Origin: Diphasiastrum complanatum
Lineage: Eukaryota > Streptophyta > Lycopodiopsida > Lycopodiales > Lycopodiaceae
Direction of reading: 5' to 3'
Assembly (NCBI GenBank): GCA_029204225.1
Contig: CM055100.1
Coordinates: forward strand, 503,001 to 567,000
Length of the DNA: 64,000 nt
The notes beneath the pieces were generated by a model. It was not told where the DNA came from. It saw only the letters and a program-made list of their open reading frames with translations, and ran no database searches. This document shows, one piece after another, positions 59,191 through 64,000 of this stretch. How positions within the stretch are numbered: the first letter of the stretch is position 1; the number at the start of each line of letters is the position of its first letter. Both the position numbers and the translations under genes were made by a program.

Positions 59191-64000
<4,810 letters not shown>

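Overview
This is nuclear DNA of a land plant. (TTTAGGG)n plant-type telomere motifs occur at 12001 and 28271, intron-containing gene remnants are present, and the repeats are plant LTR retrotransposons with initiator-Met-tRNA-type primer sites. Very long (GA)n tracts, high repeat density and the kinds of ORF present would fit a large repeat-rich genome such as a fern or other non-flowering plant, but the species cannot be fixed from this window. I see no intact protein-coding gene. Almost everything recognisable is a transposable element or a broken gene fragment.

Layout. 1-3327: 3' end of a minus-strand retroelement (family B): 3' LTR, polypurine tract and a long broken ORF. 3400-5632: microsatellite/minisatellite and AT-rich DNA. 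5633-9061: a broken minus-strand gene for a transposase-like protein of the VGHTHEDID (DUF7869-like) type. 10681-11131: a GC-rich insertion with a tandem duplication. 11485-13546: second copy of the family B ORF, interrupted by telomere repeats. 14808-24671: a Ty3/Gypsy element (family A, minus strand) with gag, protease, RT/RNase H, integrase and, unusually, a third long ORF between integrase and 3' LTR, preceded by a heat-shock-element-like array; its 5' end is lost.

24672-29985: a mosaic of a chimeric Gypsy/Copia repeat (family G), a palindrome-rich DNA element (family K), a fragment carrying a broken cysteine-rich secreted-protein gene, and a second G copy. 29986-36010: an almost complete Ty1/Copia element (minus strand) with both 275-bp LTRs, PBS and PPT, inserted into an inverted K copy that resumes at 36011. 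38437-39869: a decayed, internally deleted WD40 gene resembling MAPKBP1/WDR62. 41283-44725: one arm (family E) of a large inverted duplication whose partner is 59960-64000. 44735-48712: an LTR fragment, a duplicated leader, and gag plus protease of another Gypsy element (family C, plus strand). 48713-52245: mostly unassigned. 52246-59190: inverted WD40-gene flank, two tandem K copies, inverted partner of 27731-28650, and a third G copy.

The window records repeated nesting, truncation and segmental copying. K occurs four times, G three times, B twice, and E and the 27.7-kb block twice each, so many lesions can be read by comparing copies. The most interesting points are the third ORF of the Gypsy element with its putative heat-responsive spacer and 44-bp palindrome, the same overall protein plan in family B, telomere sequence inserted at breakpoints, and the non-canonical ends of the Copia LTRs.
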